Virus record (IMG/VR): IMGVR_UViG_3300025117_000056
Location: 1-64,000 of that record
Origin: a virus
Strand: one strand, 5' to 3'
Length of the DNA: 64,000 nt
The translations under genes and the position numbers were made by a program. The notes below the pieces were generated by a model. That model saw only the letters and a program-made list of their open reading frames with translations. It was not told the DNA's origin and did not search any database. Below are positions 53,582-60,968 of this stretch, piece by piece. Position 1 is the first letter of the stretch; each line of letters starts with the position of its first letter.

Positions 53582-53605
53582 AAAACTCCTTTTTTATGAT
53601 ATAAT
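53577..53605 (+). promoter_or_regulatory. Possible sigma70-type promoter
   Basis: TTCATA (53577-53582), 17-bp spacer, TATAAT (53600-53605). The -10 is perfect, the -35 weak. It would read + strand through the divergent control region. Confidence 0.45.
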
Positions 53606-53690
53606 AGGGTATCGGTAGTTTCGTTAACGGCTTGTATGTGTTAAACACTATGTCAATATAGACCTTCCGACTTGACACTACGTAACCCTA
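53605..53690 (-). other. Structured leader of terminase operon
   Basis: Read on the - strand, just after late promoter copy 1, TAGGGT (53690-53685) pairs with ACCCTA (53610-53605), GTAG (53681-53678) with CTAC (53618-53615), and GTCAA (53676-53672) with TTGAC (53656-53652). The closed structure begins at the likely start of the transcript and ends 24 bases before the first gene. A + strand transcript from 53577 would start after the closing strand, so the structure is more natural on the - strand. Confidence 0.5.
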
Positions 53691-53706
53691 CAATAACACT
53701 TGATAA
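53689..53706 (-). promoter_or_regulatory. Late promoter element, copy 1 (terminase operon)
   Basis: TTATCAAGTGTTATTGTA on the - strand, 108 bases ahead of the first late gene. Two positions differ from the commonest form. Confidence 0.65.
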
Positions 53707-53741
53707 TCAAATAATAGTTTAAAAAATAGTTGTTAGTACTC

Positions 53742-53770
53742 TTTACAAACCAAGAAAAATATGATACAAT
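53742..53770 (+). promoter_or_regulatory. sigma70-type promoter
   Basis: TTTACA (53742-53747), 17-bp spacer, TACAAT (53765-53770). Would drive the right-hand early block or the structured RNA that follows. Confidence 0.65.
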
Positions 53771-53819
53771 AGGAAACAACAGTAGGACGTTAGGTAGTGT
53801 TACATCAGTCTTTTCTTGC

Positions 53820-53873
53820 GTTTAACTATGTATAACCTTTCGTAGCAAAAAGCGGAGAAAGGTTGTGTTAAAC
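53820..53873 (+). ncRNA. Candidate structured RNA in early leader
   Basis: Nested inverted repeats: GTTTAAC (53820-53826) with GTTAAAC (53867-53873) outside and AACCTTTC (53834-53841) with GAAAGGTT (53857-53864) inside. It lies between two promoters and has no open frame. Either a leader element or a small RNA; no class recognised. Confidence 0.4.
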
Positions 53874-53935
53874 AATGTAATAAACCTTAGACAAATGGCA
53901 CGGATAAGTTTAATTAAAATAATTTATTATTTCTC

Positions 53936-53964
53936 TTGATTTCTAATTATAGATATGGTATAAT
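53936..53964 (+). promoter_or_regulatory. sigma70-type promoter for right early block
   Basis: TTGATT (53936-53941), 17-bp spacer, TATAAT (53959-53964), 31 bases ahead of the first gene of the block. Confidence 0.75.
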
Positions 53965-53994
53965 ATAGGTATTAACAATAATAAAGGAGTAACT

Positions 53995-54363
53995 ATGAAG
54001 TTAGAGTTTACTATAGATGAGAAGCAATATCTTAACATGGTAATAAAAGATGCAATACAAGGAGCTAAGAATAACAAAGCAAGGAATACTGTTAGATATG
54101 GTAACAAAGTATTAGCTAAGTTTGACCATAATAATGTCTATAGTGAGTTAAAGTTAAAGGAATTAGATATACTAGCTAAATTGGTAACTAGTTCTGTTGA
54201 AACTCTAGATAAACTATCTCAAGATGACAAACTAAAGGATAAGTTAGATATTATAAGTACTAACTTAAAGTTTGCAAAGCAATTCTCTATTAAACTTAAC
54301 CAACTATATGTTGAACATGCTAATAGATGTTATTTACTTGATAATACTGAGAAACGTAGCTAG
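53995..54363 (+). CDS. Unknown helical protein, first gene of right early block
   Basis: 122 residues, strong AAAGGAG site. Helical throughout (LDKLSQDDKLKDKLDIISTNLKFAKQF), weakly basic. Being first behind a strong host-type promoter it is likely expressed immediately. No family recognised. Confidence 0.6.
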   Translation: MKLEFTIDEKQYLNMVIKDAIQGAKNNKARNTVRYGNKVLAKFDHNNVYSELKLKELDILAKLVTSSVETLDKLSQDDKLKDKLDIISTNLKFAKQFSIKLNQLYVEHANRCYLLDNTEKRS

Positions 54364-54371
54364 GATTATAT

Positions 54372-55037
54372 ATGTCATATTTTGATTCAAATGGATTGCT
54401 TAACAGTATAGATAACGAAGATGGTGGAGAAAATAGTATGTTATACACATTTGAGTATATACTACTATTTAAGTTATGTTATGGATTTAATTGTCATGAA
54501 TACTTAACATTTACTGAAGCTATGGATAAATGTGAACTAAGTAAAGGTGTGTTTAAACAACATCCAACAAATATAGATTCAATGAGTCATGATAACTTAA
54601 CATCTATGGTATGTTATTCTAAATTATTTAATAAGAAATACCATAAAGATATTTGGGATGAAATAAAGAGACAAGGATACTTTAAATATGATAACCAGAC
54701 ACCAGATAAACCGACTAAATGGTTACACCCTAGAGATACAATATACTATGGTATACTAAACAATAATGTTATATGTTATATGTTTATACCAATACTATTT
54801 ATTATGATGTTAGTTAGTATGTTTGAAGAAAAAGAATCTACTTGTGGTAAGATACTATGGTTTATTAGAATATATAGTTCAAACAATTTATTTTTTAAAT
54901 TGTTTTTTAAACCAATATATGATATAATACTAAGAGTACAGTATGGAAAGAATCCATTACAACAATTATTTAGTATTTACTTTAAGGAAGTTAATCATCC
55001 AATACACTATTTAACAAGGGTTTATTATGAACGATGA
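54372..55037 (+). CDS. Membrane protein, unknown
   Basis: 221 residues. N-terminal soluble half with several Cys/His and SMSHDNLTSMVCYSKLFNKKYHKDIW, then hydrophobic segment about 135-152 (NVICYMFIPILFIMMLVSMF) and a basic aromatic tail. It overlaps the next start by 11 bases. Not recognised. Confidence 0.55.
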   Translation: MSYFDSNGLLNSIDNEDGGENSMLYTFEYILLFKLCYGFNCHEYLTFTEAMDKCELSKGVFKQHPTNIDSMSHDNLTSMVCYSKLFNKKYHKDIWDEIKRQGYFKYDNQTPDKPTKWLHPRDTIYYGILNNNVICYMFIPILFIMMLVSMFEEKESTCGKILWFIRIYSSNNLFFKLFFKPIYDIILRVQYGKNPLQQLFSIYFKEVNHPIHYLTRVYYER

Positions 55038-55389
55038 TAAAGATTTTATACTAGAATTAGAGAAGAAACTAAAAGAAGCTCAGAAAGAAAATGGTATATA
55101 TTCATCTTTTGATGAGTGGTATGAAGTAAATAAAGCTAGAGTGAACTGTATTGAAGCTTATGTTAACAATGAAGATTTAGTACGTATAGGTTGGGAAGCT
55201 AGAACTGAGGAAGTACATTCACTTAAAATGAAATATAATCAATTACTAAATCATGTTGGTGGTAAGGAGATAATTGAAGGTATTGTTAGTCTTCCTATTC
55301 CAGTAAAGGAAATAGATGTTGTAATATCAACATTGTTTAAAGTTGTTGGAGCATTAATTGTTGTTTTTGGGATATATTACTTCATATGA
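55027..55389 (+). CDS. C-terminal membrane-anchored protein
   Basis: 120 residues: charged helical cytoplasmic part and a single C-terminal hydrophobic helix (about 101-119, LFKVVGALIVVFGIYYFI). Tail-anchored layout. Overlaps the next start by four bases. Confidence 0.55.
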   Translation: MNDDKDFILELEKKLKEAQKENGIYSSFDEWYEVNKARVNCIEAYVNNEDLVRIGWEARTEEVHSLKMKYNQLLNHVGGKEIIEGIVSLPIPVKEIDVVISTLFKVVGALIVVFGIYYFI

Positions 55390-55601
55390 GAGTATTACTA
55401 GGAACAACAATAACTAATTACTTCTTTAAAAAATCAGATATGAAAGAAAATATGAATCATATCTTTTATTGTGATTTTGAAAGCATTGAAGAAGTTGAAA
55501 ATTTTATACATAATTCATATAATAATAGATTATTAATATTACTAAATCCAAATGGAGAACAAGATGACGAAAGAAGCGAAAGGGAATCTGATTTGTGTTA
55601 A
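55386..55601 (+). CDS. Unknown small protein
   Basis: 71 residues. Starts in the ATGA of the preceding stop. Mixed alpha/beta with MNHIFYCDFESIEEVENFIHNSYNNR. Ends in an Arg/Glu-rich tail that overlaps the next gene by 38 bases. Not recognised. Confidence 0.45.
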   Translation: MRVLLGTTITNYFFKKSDMKENMNHIFYCDFESIEEVENFIHNSYNNRLLILLNPNGEQDDERSERESDLC

Positions 55602-55884
55602 GTGTGGTAAAAAAACATATAGAAATCATAGAGGTGTTGGTTTGTGTAGAGATTGTCAACCTTACATTAGAGATATGAGAGATATGTTTGTTGACGAAGC
55701 TCTTACTATTGAAAAAAATGGTGAAAAGGAAAGATTGAATGTGAAAGTAACAGGCACACTCAATACATCATTGATTGTTAATTTTCTTATCAGTAATAAA
55801 AAACCTGAAGATGAATTTGTTGAGTTTAAAAAGAAAAAAGAAGAAGCAATTTTATTAAGTAAAACTATGGATAAGAAAAAATAA
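55564..55884 (+). CDS. Zinc-ribbon protein
   Basis: 106 residues from the ATG after GGAGAACAAG (an in-frame ATG at 55552 precedes the site). N-terminal CVKCGKKTYRNHRGVGLCRDC is a four-Cys zinc ribbon, followed by a Lys/Glu-rich alpha/beta region. Function unknown. Confidence 0.6.
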   Translation: MTKEAKGNLICVKCGKKTYRNHRGVGLCRDCQPYIRDMRDMFVDEALTIEKNGEKERLNVKVTGTLNTSLIVNFLISNKKPEDEFVEFKKKKEEAILLSKTMDKKK

Positions 55885-56264
55885 TGAAATTAGCTATATG
55901 CGGATCTAGAACTATAACATTAAGTCCAGAAGAATTACATACTTATATTAATAAATTATATTCAGAAAGATTCTTAGATCCATATGCTGAAGATTTTATA
56001 AAAATAGTAAGTGGTGGAGCTAAGGGTGTAGATTTGTCTGCAAAAATATATAGTGAATTATATAATATTGATTATATTGAATATCTTCCTGATTGGGATA
56101 AATTTGGTAAATCTGCTGGATATATTAGAAATAAGGAAATAGCTAAATGTGCAGATAAATTATTATTAATATGGGATGGTAGGAGTAGAGGTTCGAATAT
56201 TACAAAAACATTATTTGAAAAATTAAATAAACCTATATATCAAATAGTTTTGGAGAAAGTATGA
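55884..56264 (+). CDS. SLOG-family nucleotide-binding protein (YspA/DUF2493-like)
   Basis: 126 residues. LAICGSRTI (about 3-11), IVSGGAKGVDLSA (about 46-58), PDWDKFGKSAGYIRNKEIAKCADKLLLIWDG (about 73-103) and SRGSNITKT are the hallmarks of the SLOG Rossmann-like family (DprA/YspA relatives). Members bind nucleotide-derived ligands; phage copies are common and of unknown function, and SLOG proteins are also found in anti-phage systems. It overlaps dUTPase by four bases. Confidence 0.75.
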   Translation: MKLAICGSRTITLSPEELHTYINKLYSERFLDPYAEDFIKIVSGGAKGVDLSAKIYSELYNIDYIEYLPDWDKFGKSAGYIRNKEIAKCADKLLLIWDGRSRGSNITKTLFEKLNKPIYQIVLEKV

Positions 56265-56701
56265 AATTAGAATTTAAAAAATTAAATAGAGATGCTATAA
56301 TTCCTTCGTATGGTCGTGATGGTGATTCTGGTTTTGATTTTAGTTCTGTTATATCTAGAAGGATAACAATACAACCAGGAGAGACTATGTTAATTCCAAC
56401 AGGTTTAAGTGTAAATATACCAGAAAATTATGAGATACAGATTCGACCAAGAAGTGGTCTTACGTTAAACACTAAACTAAGAATAGCTAATAGTCCTGGA
56501 ACAATTGATTCGAACTTTTTGGGTGAAATATGTATTATTGTTGATAACATAAGTCAAACACAAACTGAGTATATAAATTTTGGGGATAGGATAGCACAAG
56601 GGGTCTTATGTAAAGTTACTAAAGCTAACATTGAAGAAGTTGAAATAATAACAAAAGAAACCAATAGAGGTACTAATGGTTTCGGTAGTAGTGGAGTATA
56701 A
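56261..56701 (+). CDS. dut: dUTPase
   Basis: 146 residues with all five motifs: DSGFDFSS (I), RPRSGLTLN (II), GTIDSNFLGEI (III), FGDRIAQGVL (IV) and RGTNGFGSSG (V). Converts dUTP to dUMP and PPi, keeping uracil out of phage DNA and feeding thymidylate synthesis. Trimeric in the family. Works with the dNMP kinase at 12542. Confidence 0.95.
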   Translation: MKLEFKKLNRDAIIPSYGRDGDSGFDFSSVISRRITIQPGETMLIPTGLSVNIPENYEIQIRPRSGLTLNTKLRIANSPGTIDSNFLGEICIIVDNISQTQTEYINFGDRIAQGVLCKVTKANIEEVEIITKETNRGTNGFGSSGV

Positions 56702-56704
56702 AAA

Positions 56705-56971
56705 ATGTTTGAAAAAATTATTTATTATTATCTAACGTTAGTTGATATACCTAATATATTTAATATTTATAATAAACCTTACGTTGAACAGAACGTTAGA
56801 ACATATACATTTTTCGAACTTACTGATGTAGAAAATTATAGTGATGAGTATTTAAATAAACAGTTATTTTTTCTAGTACACCTAAATGATCCAGAATTTG
56901 TATATAACTATGATGAATATTTGTTAACTATATTAAACGAAATAGAATATAGAAAGATAATTAACTCTTGA
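56705..56971 (+). CDS. Unknown protein rich in aromatic residues
   Basis: 88 residues, no strong ribosome binding site. Tyr/Phe/Asn-rich, with FFELTDVENYSDEYLNKQLFFLVHLND. The -35 box of the next promoter starts inside its stop region. Not recognised. Confidence 0.45.
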   Translation: MFEKIIYYYLTLVDIPNIFNIYNKPYVEQNVRTYTFFELTDVENYSDEYLNKQLFFLVHLNDPEFVYNYDEYLLTILNEIEYRKIINS

Positions 56972-56996
56972 CTGTTTTTAAAAGCTATGTTATAAT
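56968..56996 (+). promoter_or_regulatory. sigma70-type promoter
   Basis: TTGACT (56968-56973), 17-bp spacer, TATAAT (56991-56996). Strong match to the host consensus, 114 bases ahead of the HAD gene. Confidence 0.8.
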
Positions 56997-57003
56997 TAGA
57001 TAT

Positions 57004-57088
57004 TCTCAGAAAAGCCTCCTTCTGAGATAGACAAGGAAGTCGATAGTATCCTCTTATATGGTAGATAAAGAAATGAATTTTTTATCTA
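57004..57088 (+). promoter_or_regulatory. Leader with two hairpins
   Basis: The likely transcript start is followed at once by TCTCAGA/TCTGAGA (57004-57027, 7 bp) and later by TAGATAAA/TTTATCTA (57062-57088, 8 bp) before the HAD gene. The second is followed by TCC, not a U-tract. May regulate translation or stability of the HAD mRNA. Confidence 0.45.
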
Positions 57089-57109
57089 TCCTTTTATAAA
57101 GAGAATTAT

Positions 57110-57793
57110 ATGGGTAATTTAATTACATTGGAAGAGTTTAAAAAACTATTAGATAATAAAAAATATTTATTATCTGATAAATCAACAAATAAAATTCCTG
57201 CGGTTGTTCTAGATATAGATGATTGCCTACTAAATTTTATAGTAACTCTAATACTTCTTTTTAATAAAATAAATAACACAAATATAAACACAAACCAAAT
57301 CATAGAATGGAATTTTGAAAGTATCTTACTGAAAGACGATATTAATAATAGTTTTATACAAGGTAAAGATATTCGAAATTTTATGAAAAGCTATGAAAAA
57401 GAAATTTTAACTTTATTGACACCTCTTCAATATGTTAACGACACATTAAATATAATTAACAAATTAGGTTATAAAATAATACTTTTAACAGCAAGAGATA
57501 AAAAACATACAAAAACCACAAGGTTTAATCTATCACATAATGGTATTTTATACGATAAAATTATTTTTAATTCGAACAAAAAGGAAATAATTAAACAATT
57601 ATCAAAAAAATACAATATAGAATTATATATCGATGATAATGTTAATAATATAGTTAACGTTAATAGTCTAGGTTTAGTTAAAAATATATGTATGGTAAAT
57701 CAAGCTCATAATATATATAAAAATATACCAAATAACATTAAAAGAATTGATGGTATATATGAAACAATTTCTTTATTAAAAGAAATAGATTAG
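57110..57793 (+). CDS. HAD-superfamily phosphatase (nucleotidase-like)
   Basis: 227 residues. Motif I VLDIDDCLL (about 32-40, catalytic DxD), motif II ILLTARDKKH (about 125-134), motif IV YIDDNVNNI (about 167-175). Cap inserted between I and II. Relatives in phages are often annotated as 5'(3')-deoxyribonucleotidase or polynucleotide phosphatases. Substrate is not set by the sequence. Strongly Asn/Ile/Lys-rich. Confidence 0.75.
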   Translation: MGNLITLEEFKKLLDNKKYLLSDKSTNKIPAVVLDIDDCLLNFIVTLILLFNKINNTNINTNQIIEWNFESILLKDDINNSFIQGKDIRNFMKSYEKEILTLLTPLQYVNDTLNIINKLGYKIILLTARDKKHTKTTRFNLSHNGILYDKIIFNSNKKEIIKQLSKKYNIELYIDDNVNNIVNVNSLGLVKNICMVNQAHNIYKNIPNNIKRIDGIYETISLLKEID

Positions 57794-57803
57794 AAGGATA
57801 TAA

Positions 57804-58049
57804 ATGAAAATAAACATAAATCATTATAGAACAGGTAAGAAAATATTAGAAAACTATTTAAAAATGTTTCCTAATACTGAAAAATCACAACTACTAGCTG
57901 AATTTTCAGCAACTCAAGGAGTACCATTATTGATATGTTATTACTTTCTAGGTGAATTACAAGGGTTTGATGATTTTATACGTAATAAGATTATAGAATA
58001 TAAGAAATACTACGATATTGATATGATGGAAGGAGAAACTTATGAATAA
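57804..58049 (+). CDS. Unknown small protein
   Basis: 81 residues, AGAAGGA site. Helical (KKILENYLKMFPNTEKSQLLAEFSATQG) with an acidic tail. It overlaps the next gene by eight bases. Not recognised. Confidence 0.5.
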   Translation: MKININHYRTGKKILENYLKMFPNTEKSQLLAEFSATQGVPLLICYYFLGELQGFDDFIRNKIIEYKKYYDIDMMEGETYE

Positions 58050-58383
58050 TCTAGATACTAATATAATATATGTAACAAAAACTAAAGATTATACTATGTT
58101 ATATGCTAAAATTACAGCTATTGGTAAACATAATGTTTGTTATGATAGATGTAAAGATTTAAATGATCTAAACTCTGGATTAGCTATGGAAGAATGTTCT
58201 AGTATAGATGATTTTAGGTCTTTTTTTGAAGAATATAAAGAAAAGCCTAAAAAAGTAACATTATATCGTTATTTATATGATGGGGCTGGTGGAATACTTC
58301 ATTTAAGTGAGTGGAGTAGTGAAAAAAAAGAAAAACAAACATGGATACTTATGGAATTTACTAAAGAAATAGATTTAGAATAA
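58042..58383 (+). CDS. Unknown protein
   Basis: 113 residues, AAGGAG site. Beta strand-rich N-terminus, DDFRSFFEEYKEKPKK helix, then LYRYLYDGAGGILHLSEWSSEK. Not recognised. Confidence 0.5.
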   Translation: MNNLDTNIIYVTKTKDYTMLYAKITAIGKHNVCYDRCKDLNDLNSGLAMEECSSIDDFRSFFEEYKEKPKKVTLYRYLYDGAGGILHLSEWSSEKKEKQTWILMEFTKEIDLE

Positions 58384-58394
58384 GGAATACAACA

Positions 58395-58616
58395 ATGAGT
58401 AAAAAACTAAAGCCTGAAGTAACTGATCCTACAACAAAACTAATATTATCTATACAAGATGTTGGTTGGGGTTTTATTGTACCAGCTGCTAGTGATAAAG
58501 ATGATGTGATAAATGGTATGTTAATTGGTAATAATGAATTTTTAGATTTAGTACATAGTTATTTACCAGAAAACTTCGCTCAGATTCTTAAAGAGAAAAT
58601 GGAAAAGAAAGGATAA
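58395..58616 (+). CDS. Unknown small protein
   Basis: 73 residues, AAGGAA site. Contains WGFIVPAASDKDDVINGMLIGNNEFLDLVHSYLPENFAQIL. Ends just before the M15 peptidase gene. Not recognised. Confidence 0.5.
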   Translation: MSKKLKPEVTDPTTKLILSIQDVGWGFIVPAASDKDDVINGMLIGNNEFLDLVHSYLPENFAQILKEKMEKKG

Positions 58617-58618
58617 TT

Positions 58619-59023
58619 ATGATAACACTTAAAGAGGTTATTGGAGATATAGATTTCGATGAATTAGACGAACAGATACAAGATAATATAATAGATCTTC
58701 TGGATAAAATTAACATAATTAGAAAAGCTTGGAATAAACCAATGATTGTTACATCAGGGTTTAGAACTATGGAAGATCATATAAGAGTATATAGAGAAAA
58801 AGGAATAACTGATGTAACTAAAATACCTATGAAATCGTTACATTTAACAGGAAAAGCTATTGACATATATGATCCAAATTTTGAGTTAACAGATTGGTGT
58901 AAATTAAATAATAGTAAAATACTAAAAGAAGTGGGGTTATGGTGTGAAGATGATAAGTCAGTAAAAAGATTACATTTTCAAACGAGTCCTCCTCGTAGTG
59001 GTAGTCGATGGTTTAAACCTTAA
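58619..59023 (+). CDS. M15-family peptidase, endolysin-like
   Basis: 134 residues. TSGFRTMEDH (about 45-54), SLHLTGKAIDIYD (about 78-90: zinc His and Asp) and RLHFQTSPP (about 118-126: zinc His) are the zinc-peptidase landmarks of D-Ala-D-Ala/L-Ala-D-Glu peptidases (Peptidase_M15_3-like). It would cut peptidoglycan cross-links or stems. No signal peptide. A lysin in the early block, far from the SLT-type lysin at 14656, is unusual. A role in entry or superinfection control is possible. Confidence 0.75.
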   Translation: MITLKEVIGDIDFDELDEQIQDNIIDLLDKINIIRKAWNKPMIVTSGFRTMEDHIRVYREKGITDVTKIPMKSLHLTGKAIDIYDPNFELTDWCKLNNSKILKEVGLWCEDDKSVKRLHFQTSPPRSGSRWFKP

Positions 59024-59033
59024 AGGAGTTAAT

Positions 59034-59480
59034 ATGGAATTTATAAGAAATATACAAGCTAATATTATTGTTTTTTATGAAACGGTTAAAAGATTTTTCT
59101 ATTATGGTTGGAAACTAAGAAAGAATGGAGATTGGGATTATAATTACTTATATAAGATCATACATCTTAAGATTTGTAATATAGAAAAAGCTATAAAAAA
59201 TGATAAACTACATAGTTGGTCTAAACGAGATTTTAGAGATCTTAAAATAGCTAAGAATTGTTTAGATAGACTAATAAACGACAGATATACAGTATATAGT
59301 AATGAAGATAGATATCTTGAAAGAAAAGTACATCCTGAATTTGGTATAGTTTATAGTATTAAACCTGATAAACTTAAATTTTATAAAAAATCTTTAGAAA
59401 AAGAACAATATCTACGTAATCAAGATATGGATATGTTTTGTAAGATACTAAAAGAAAGAAGTACCCGATGGTGGATATAA
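59034..59480 (+). CDS. Unknown basic protein
   Basis: 148 residues from the ATG after AAAGGAGTTAAT; an upstream in-frame start at 58998 is rejected. Basic and helical, with KLHSWSKRDFRDLKIAKNCLDRLINDRY. No catalytic motif recognised. Confidence 0.5.
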   Translation: MEFIRNIQANIIVFYETVKRFFYYGWKLRKNGDWDYNYLYKIIHLKICNIEKAIKNDKLHSWSKRDFRDLKIAKNCLDRLINDRYTVYSNEDRYLERKVHPEFGIVYSIKPDKLKFYKKSLEKEQYLRNQDMDMFCKILKERSTRWWI

Positions 59481-59484
59481 TACT

Positions 59485-59988
59485 ATGTTAAAGTATATAG
59501 TAAACAAAGATACTATAAATCTATGTAAACAGTTTGCTTTAGATTCAGTAGAAAGTAGCTTAGATGAATATTCAAAACGCAATCAATCAAACAAAGAATT
59601 AATCATTCAACAAATATTTGAAGGTAAGGTAGCAGAATTTGCTGTGTATCAATATTACAAAGATAGACAACTTGATTGTACTTTACCTGATATATCAATT
59701 TATACCAAAAGAAAAAAGTCATTCTCATCAGATTTACAAGTAGGTATGTATCATATACATGTTAAATCACAAAATTTAAGTTCACAAAGAAGATATGGTA
59801 AGTCTTGGTTATTTCAAGCTAAAGATCCTTTGTTTAAAAAAGCTACAGAATACGATATATGTGTGTTCTGTACTGTTGATGAAAACGTTGTAACTATTGA
59901 ATTAAAGGATCAATTTGTTAATCTTACATTTTCAGAACCTAAATTAGATAAATTAAAAGGAAATAAAAAAGCTTTTTATCTTGACTAA
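59485..59988 (+). CDS. PD-(D/E)XK-like nuclease candidate
   Basis: 167 residues. EGKVAEFAVYQYYKDRQ (about 48-64), PDISIYT, FSSDLQVGMYHIHVKSQ (about 81-97) fit the E ... D ... (x)VK order of the PD-(D/E)XK nuclease core; SWLFQ and a C-terminal strand follow. Proteins of similar layout occur in phages as putative restriction-like endonucleases. Motif fit only. Confidence 0.5.
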   Translation: MLKYIVNKDTINLCKQFALDSVESSLDEYSKRNQSNKELIIQQIFEGKVAEFAVYQYYKDRQLDCTLPDISIYTKRKKSFSSDLQVGMYHIHVKSQNLSSQRRYGKSWLFQAKDPLFKKATEYDICVFCTVDENVVTIELKDQFVNLTFSEPKLDKLKGNKKAFYLD

Positions 59989-60009
59989 AATTTAAAATTA
60001 GTTTATACT
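59981..60009 (+). promoter_or_regulatory. sigma70-type promoter
   Basis: TTGACT (59981-59986), 17-bp spacer, TATACT (60004-60009), starting at the end of the preceding gene. Confidence 0.75.
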
Positions 60010-60028
60010 TTATAAATAACGACGATGC

Positions 60029-60094
60029 TCAGGTAGCTCCTGACTGATCTATGGGATAACGGTTAGCCATAGTAAGAATAACAAAAATCCGTTA
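60029..60094 (+). promoter_or_regulatory. Leader with potential H-type pseudoknot
   Basis: Stem TCAGG/CCTGA (60029-60043), then CTATGG/CCATAG (60049-60072). The loop of the second stem carries TAACGG (60057-60062), which can pair with CCGTTA (60089-60094) just before the AAAGGA of the next gene. Two 6-bp helices that interlock next to a ribosome binding site suggest translational control, ligand-sensing or not. No known riboswitch class is recognised. Confidence 0.5.
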
Positions 60095-60110
60095 CAATTA
60101 AAGGATATAT

Positions 60111-60236
60111 ATGTTTTTAATTATTTTTTGGTTAGGAGCAGCTACTACAGTTACAGCTATTGGAATTGATAGTGATTGGAAGTTTGAGTTAAATGGTATA
60201 AAATTATATAAAGAAGAAAGAGCAATAAAGGAGTAA
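60111..60236 (+). CDS. Small membrane protein
   Basis: 41 residues, AAAGGA site. Residues 1-18 hydrophobic (MFLIIFWLGAATTVTAIG), then a charged tail. First gene after the pseudoknot leader. Not recognised. Confidence 0.5.
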   Translation: MFLIIFWLGAATTVTAIGIDSDWKFELNGIKLYKEERAIKE

Positions 60237-60240
60237 TTTT

Positions 60241-60453
60241 ATGAAAAAAGCGATTTTAATTAGTGATAATACATCGATAAATAGAGTTAAAAAAATTTTT
60301 AAAAATATAAAGAACATTACAAATGATATTGATACGTTGCGTGGTGAAAAATATGATGAAATTATAATCGTTGATGGTACAAATATAAAAAATTTTGAAT
60401 ATATTATGGACACATTAAAATCTATTTCTGATAAAATAACATTTTATATATAG
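60241..60453 (+). CDS. Unknown small alpha/beta protein
   Basis: 70 residues, AAAGGAG site. Begins KKAILISDNTSINRVKKIFKNIKNI, with DEIIIVDGTNIKNFEYIMDTL; Rossmann-like strand-helix alternation. Not recognised. Confidence 0.5.
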   Translation: MKKAILISDNTSINRVKKIFKNIKNITNDIDTLRGEKYDEIIIVDGTNIKNFEYIMDTLKSISDKITFYI

Positions 60454-60461
60454 AGGAATAT

Positions 60462-60821
60462 ATGATACTATACGATGTAGTCAAAAAAGAACTAATAAAA
60501 TTTAAAGCTGTTACTGATGATAATGGTAATGAAATCTTTGTAGAAAACATATTCGAACAAGATGGAACACTATACTCAAATAAAGAACAAGCAATAAAAG
60601 AACTAACTAGAATTACTGAAGAACATGAAAAAAACTTAAAAGATACTGGTGATTGGTACTTATTACTTAATCCTCAACAGCTTCAACAAGGTTATCACTA
60701 TACATACGATACAGGTAATGAAGTAATTGAATTCTTTATTCTTGAAAGAGAAATAGATATAAAACTTTGTTCCTGTCCCCGTCCTTCTGATGATAATGAT
60801 GGTATGATACAATTTGATTAA
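60462..60821 (+). CDS. Unknown protein
   Basis: 119 residues, AGAGGA site. Acidic mixed alpha/beta, with YLLLNPQQLQQGYHYTYDTGNEVIEF and a C-terminal CSCPRPSDDNDG. Not recognised. Confidence 0.5.
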   Translation: MILYDVVKKELIKFKAVTDDNGNEIFVENIFEQDGTLYSNKEQAIKELTRITEEHEKNLKDTGDWYLLLNPQQLQQGYHYTYDTGNEVIEFFILEREIDIKLCSCPRPSDDNDGMIQFD

Positions 60822-60830
60822 TGGAGATAT

Positions 60831-60968
60831 ATGACGAAGATTTTAAACCTTCTTAAACAAAGAATAGAAGTACATTTAAGTGGTTTTAACGTAAGAGAGA
60901 AAGATATACCAGAGTTAACGAAACTTATATTAGAAGAAATAGAAGATTTACTGAAGGATAAGAAATGA
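60831..60968 (+). CDS. Small helical protein
   Basis: 45 residues, GGAGAT site. Amphipathic helices (KILNLLKQRIEVHLSGFNVREKDIPELTKLILEEIEDLL). Its stop overlaps the RtcB start (ATGA), so the two are coupled. Confidence 0.5.
   Translation: MTKILNLLKQRIEVHLSGFNVREKDIPELTKLILEEIEDLLKDKK

Noticed and set aside
60010-60110. tRNA-like fold in the leader
   Set aside because: No acceptor stem or T-arm; the pairing fits a pseudoknot instead.
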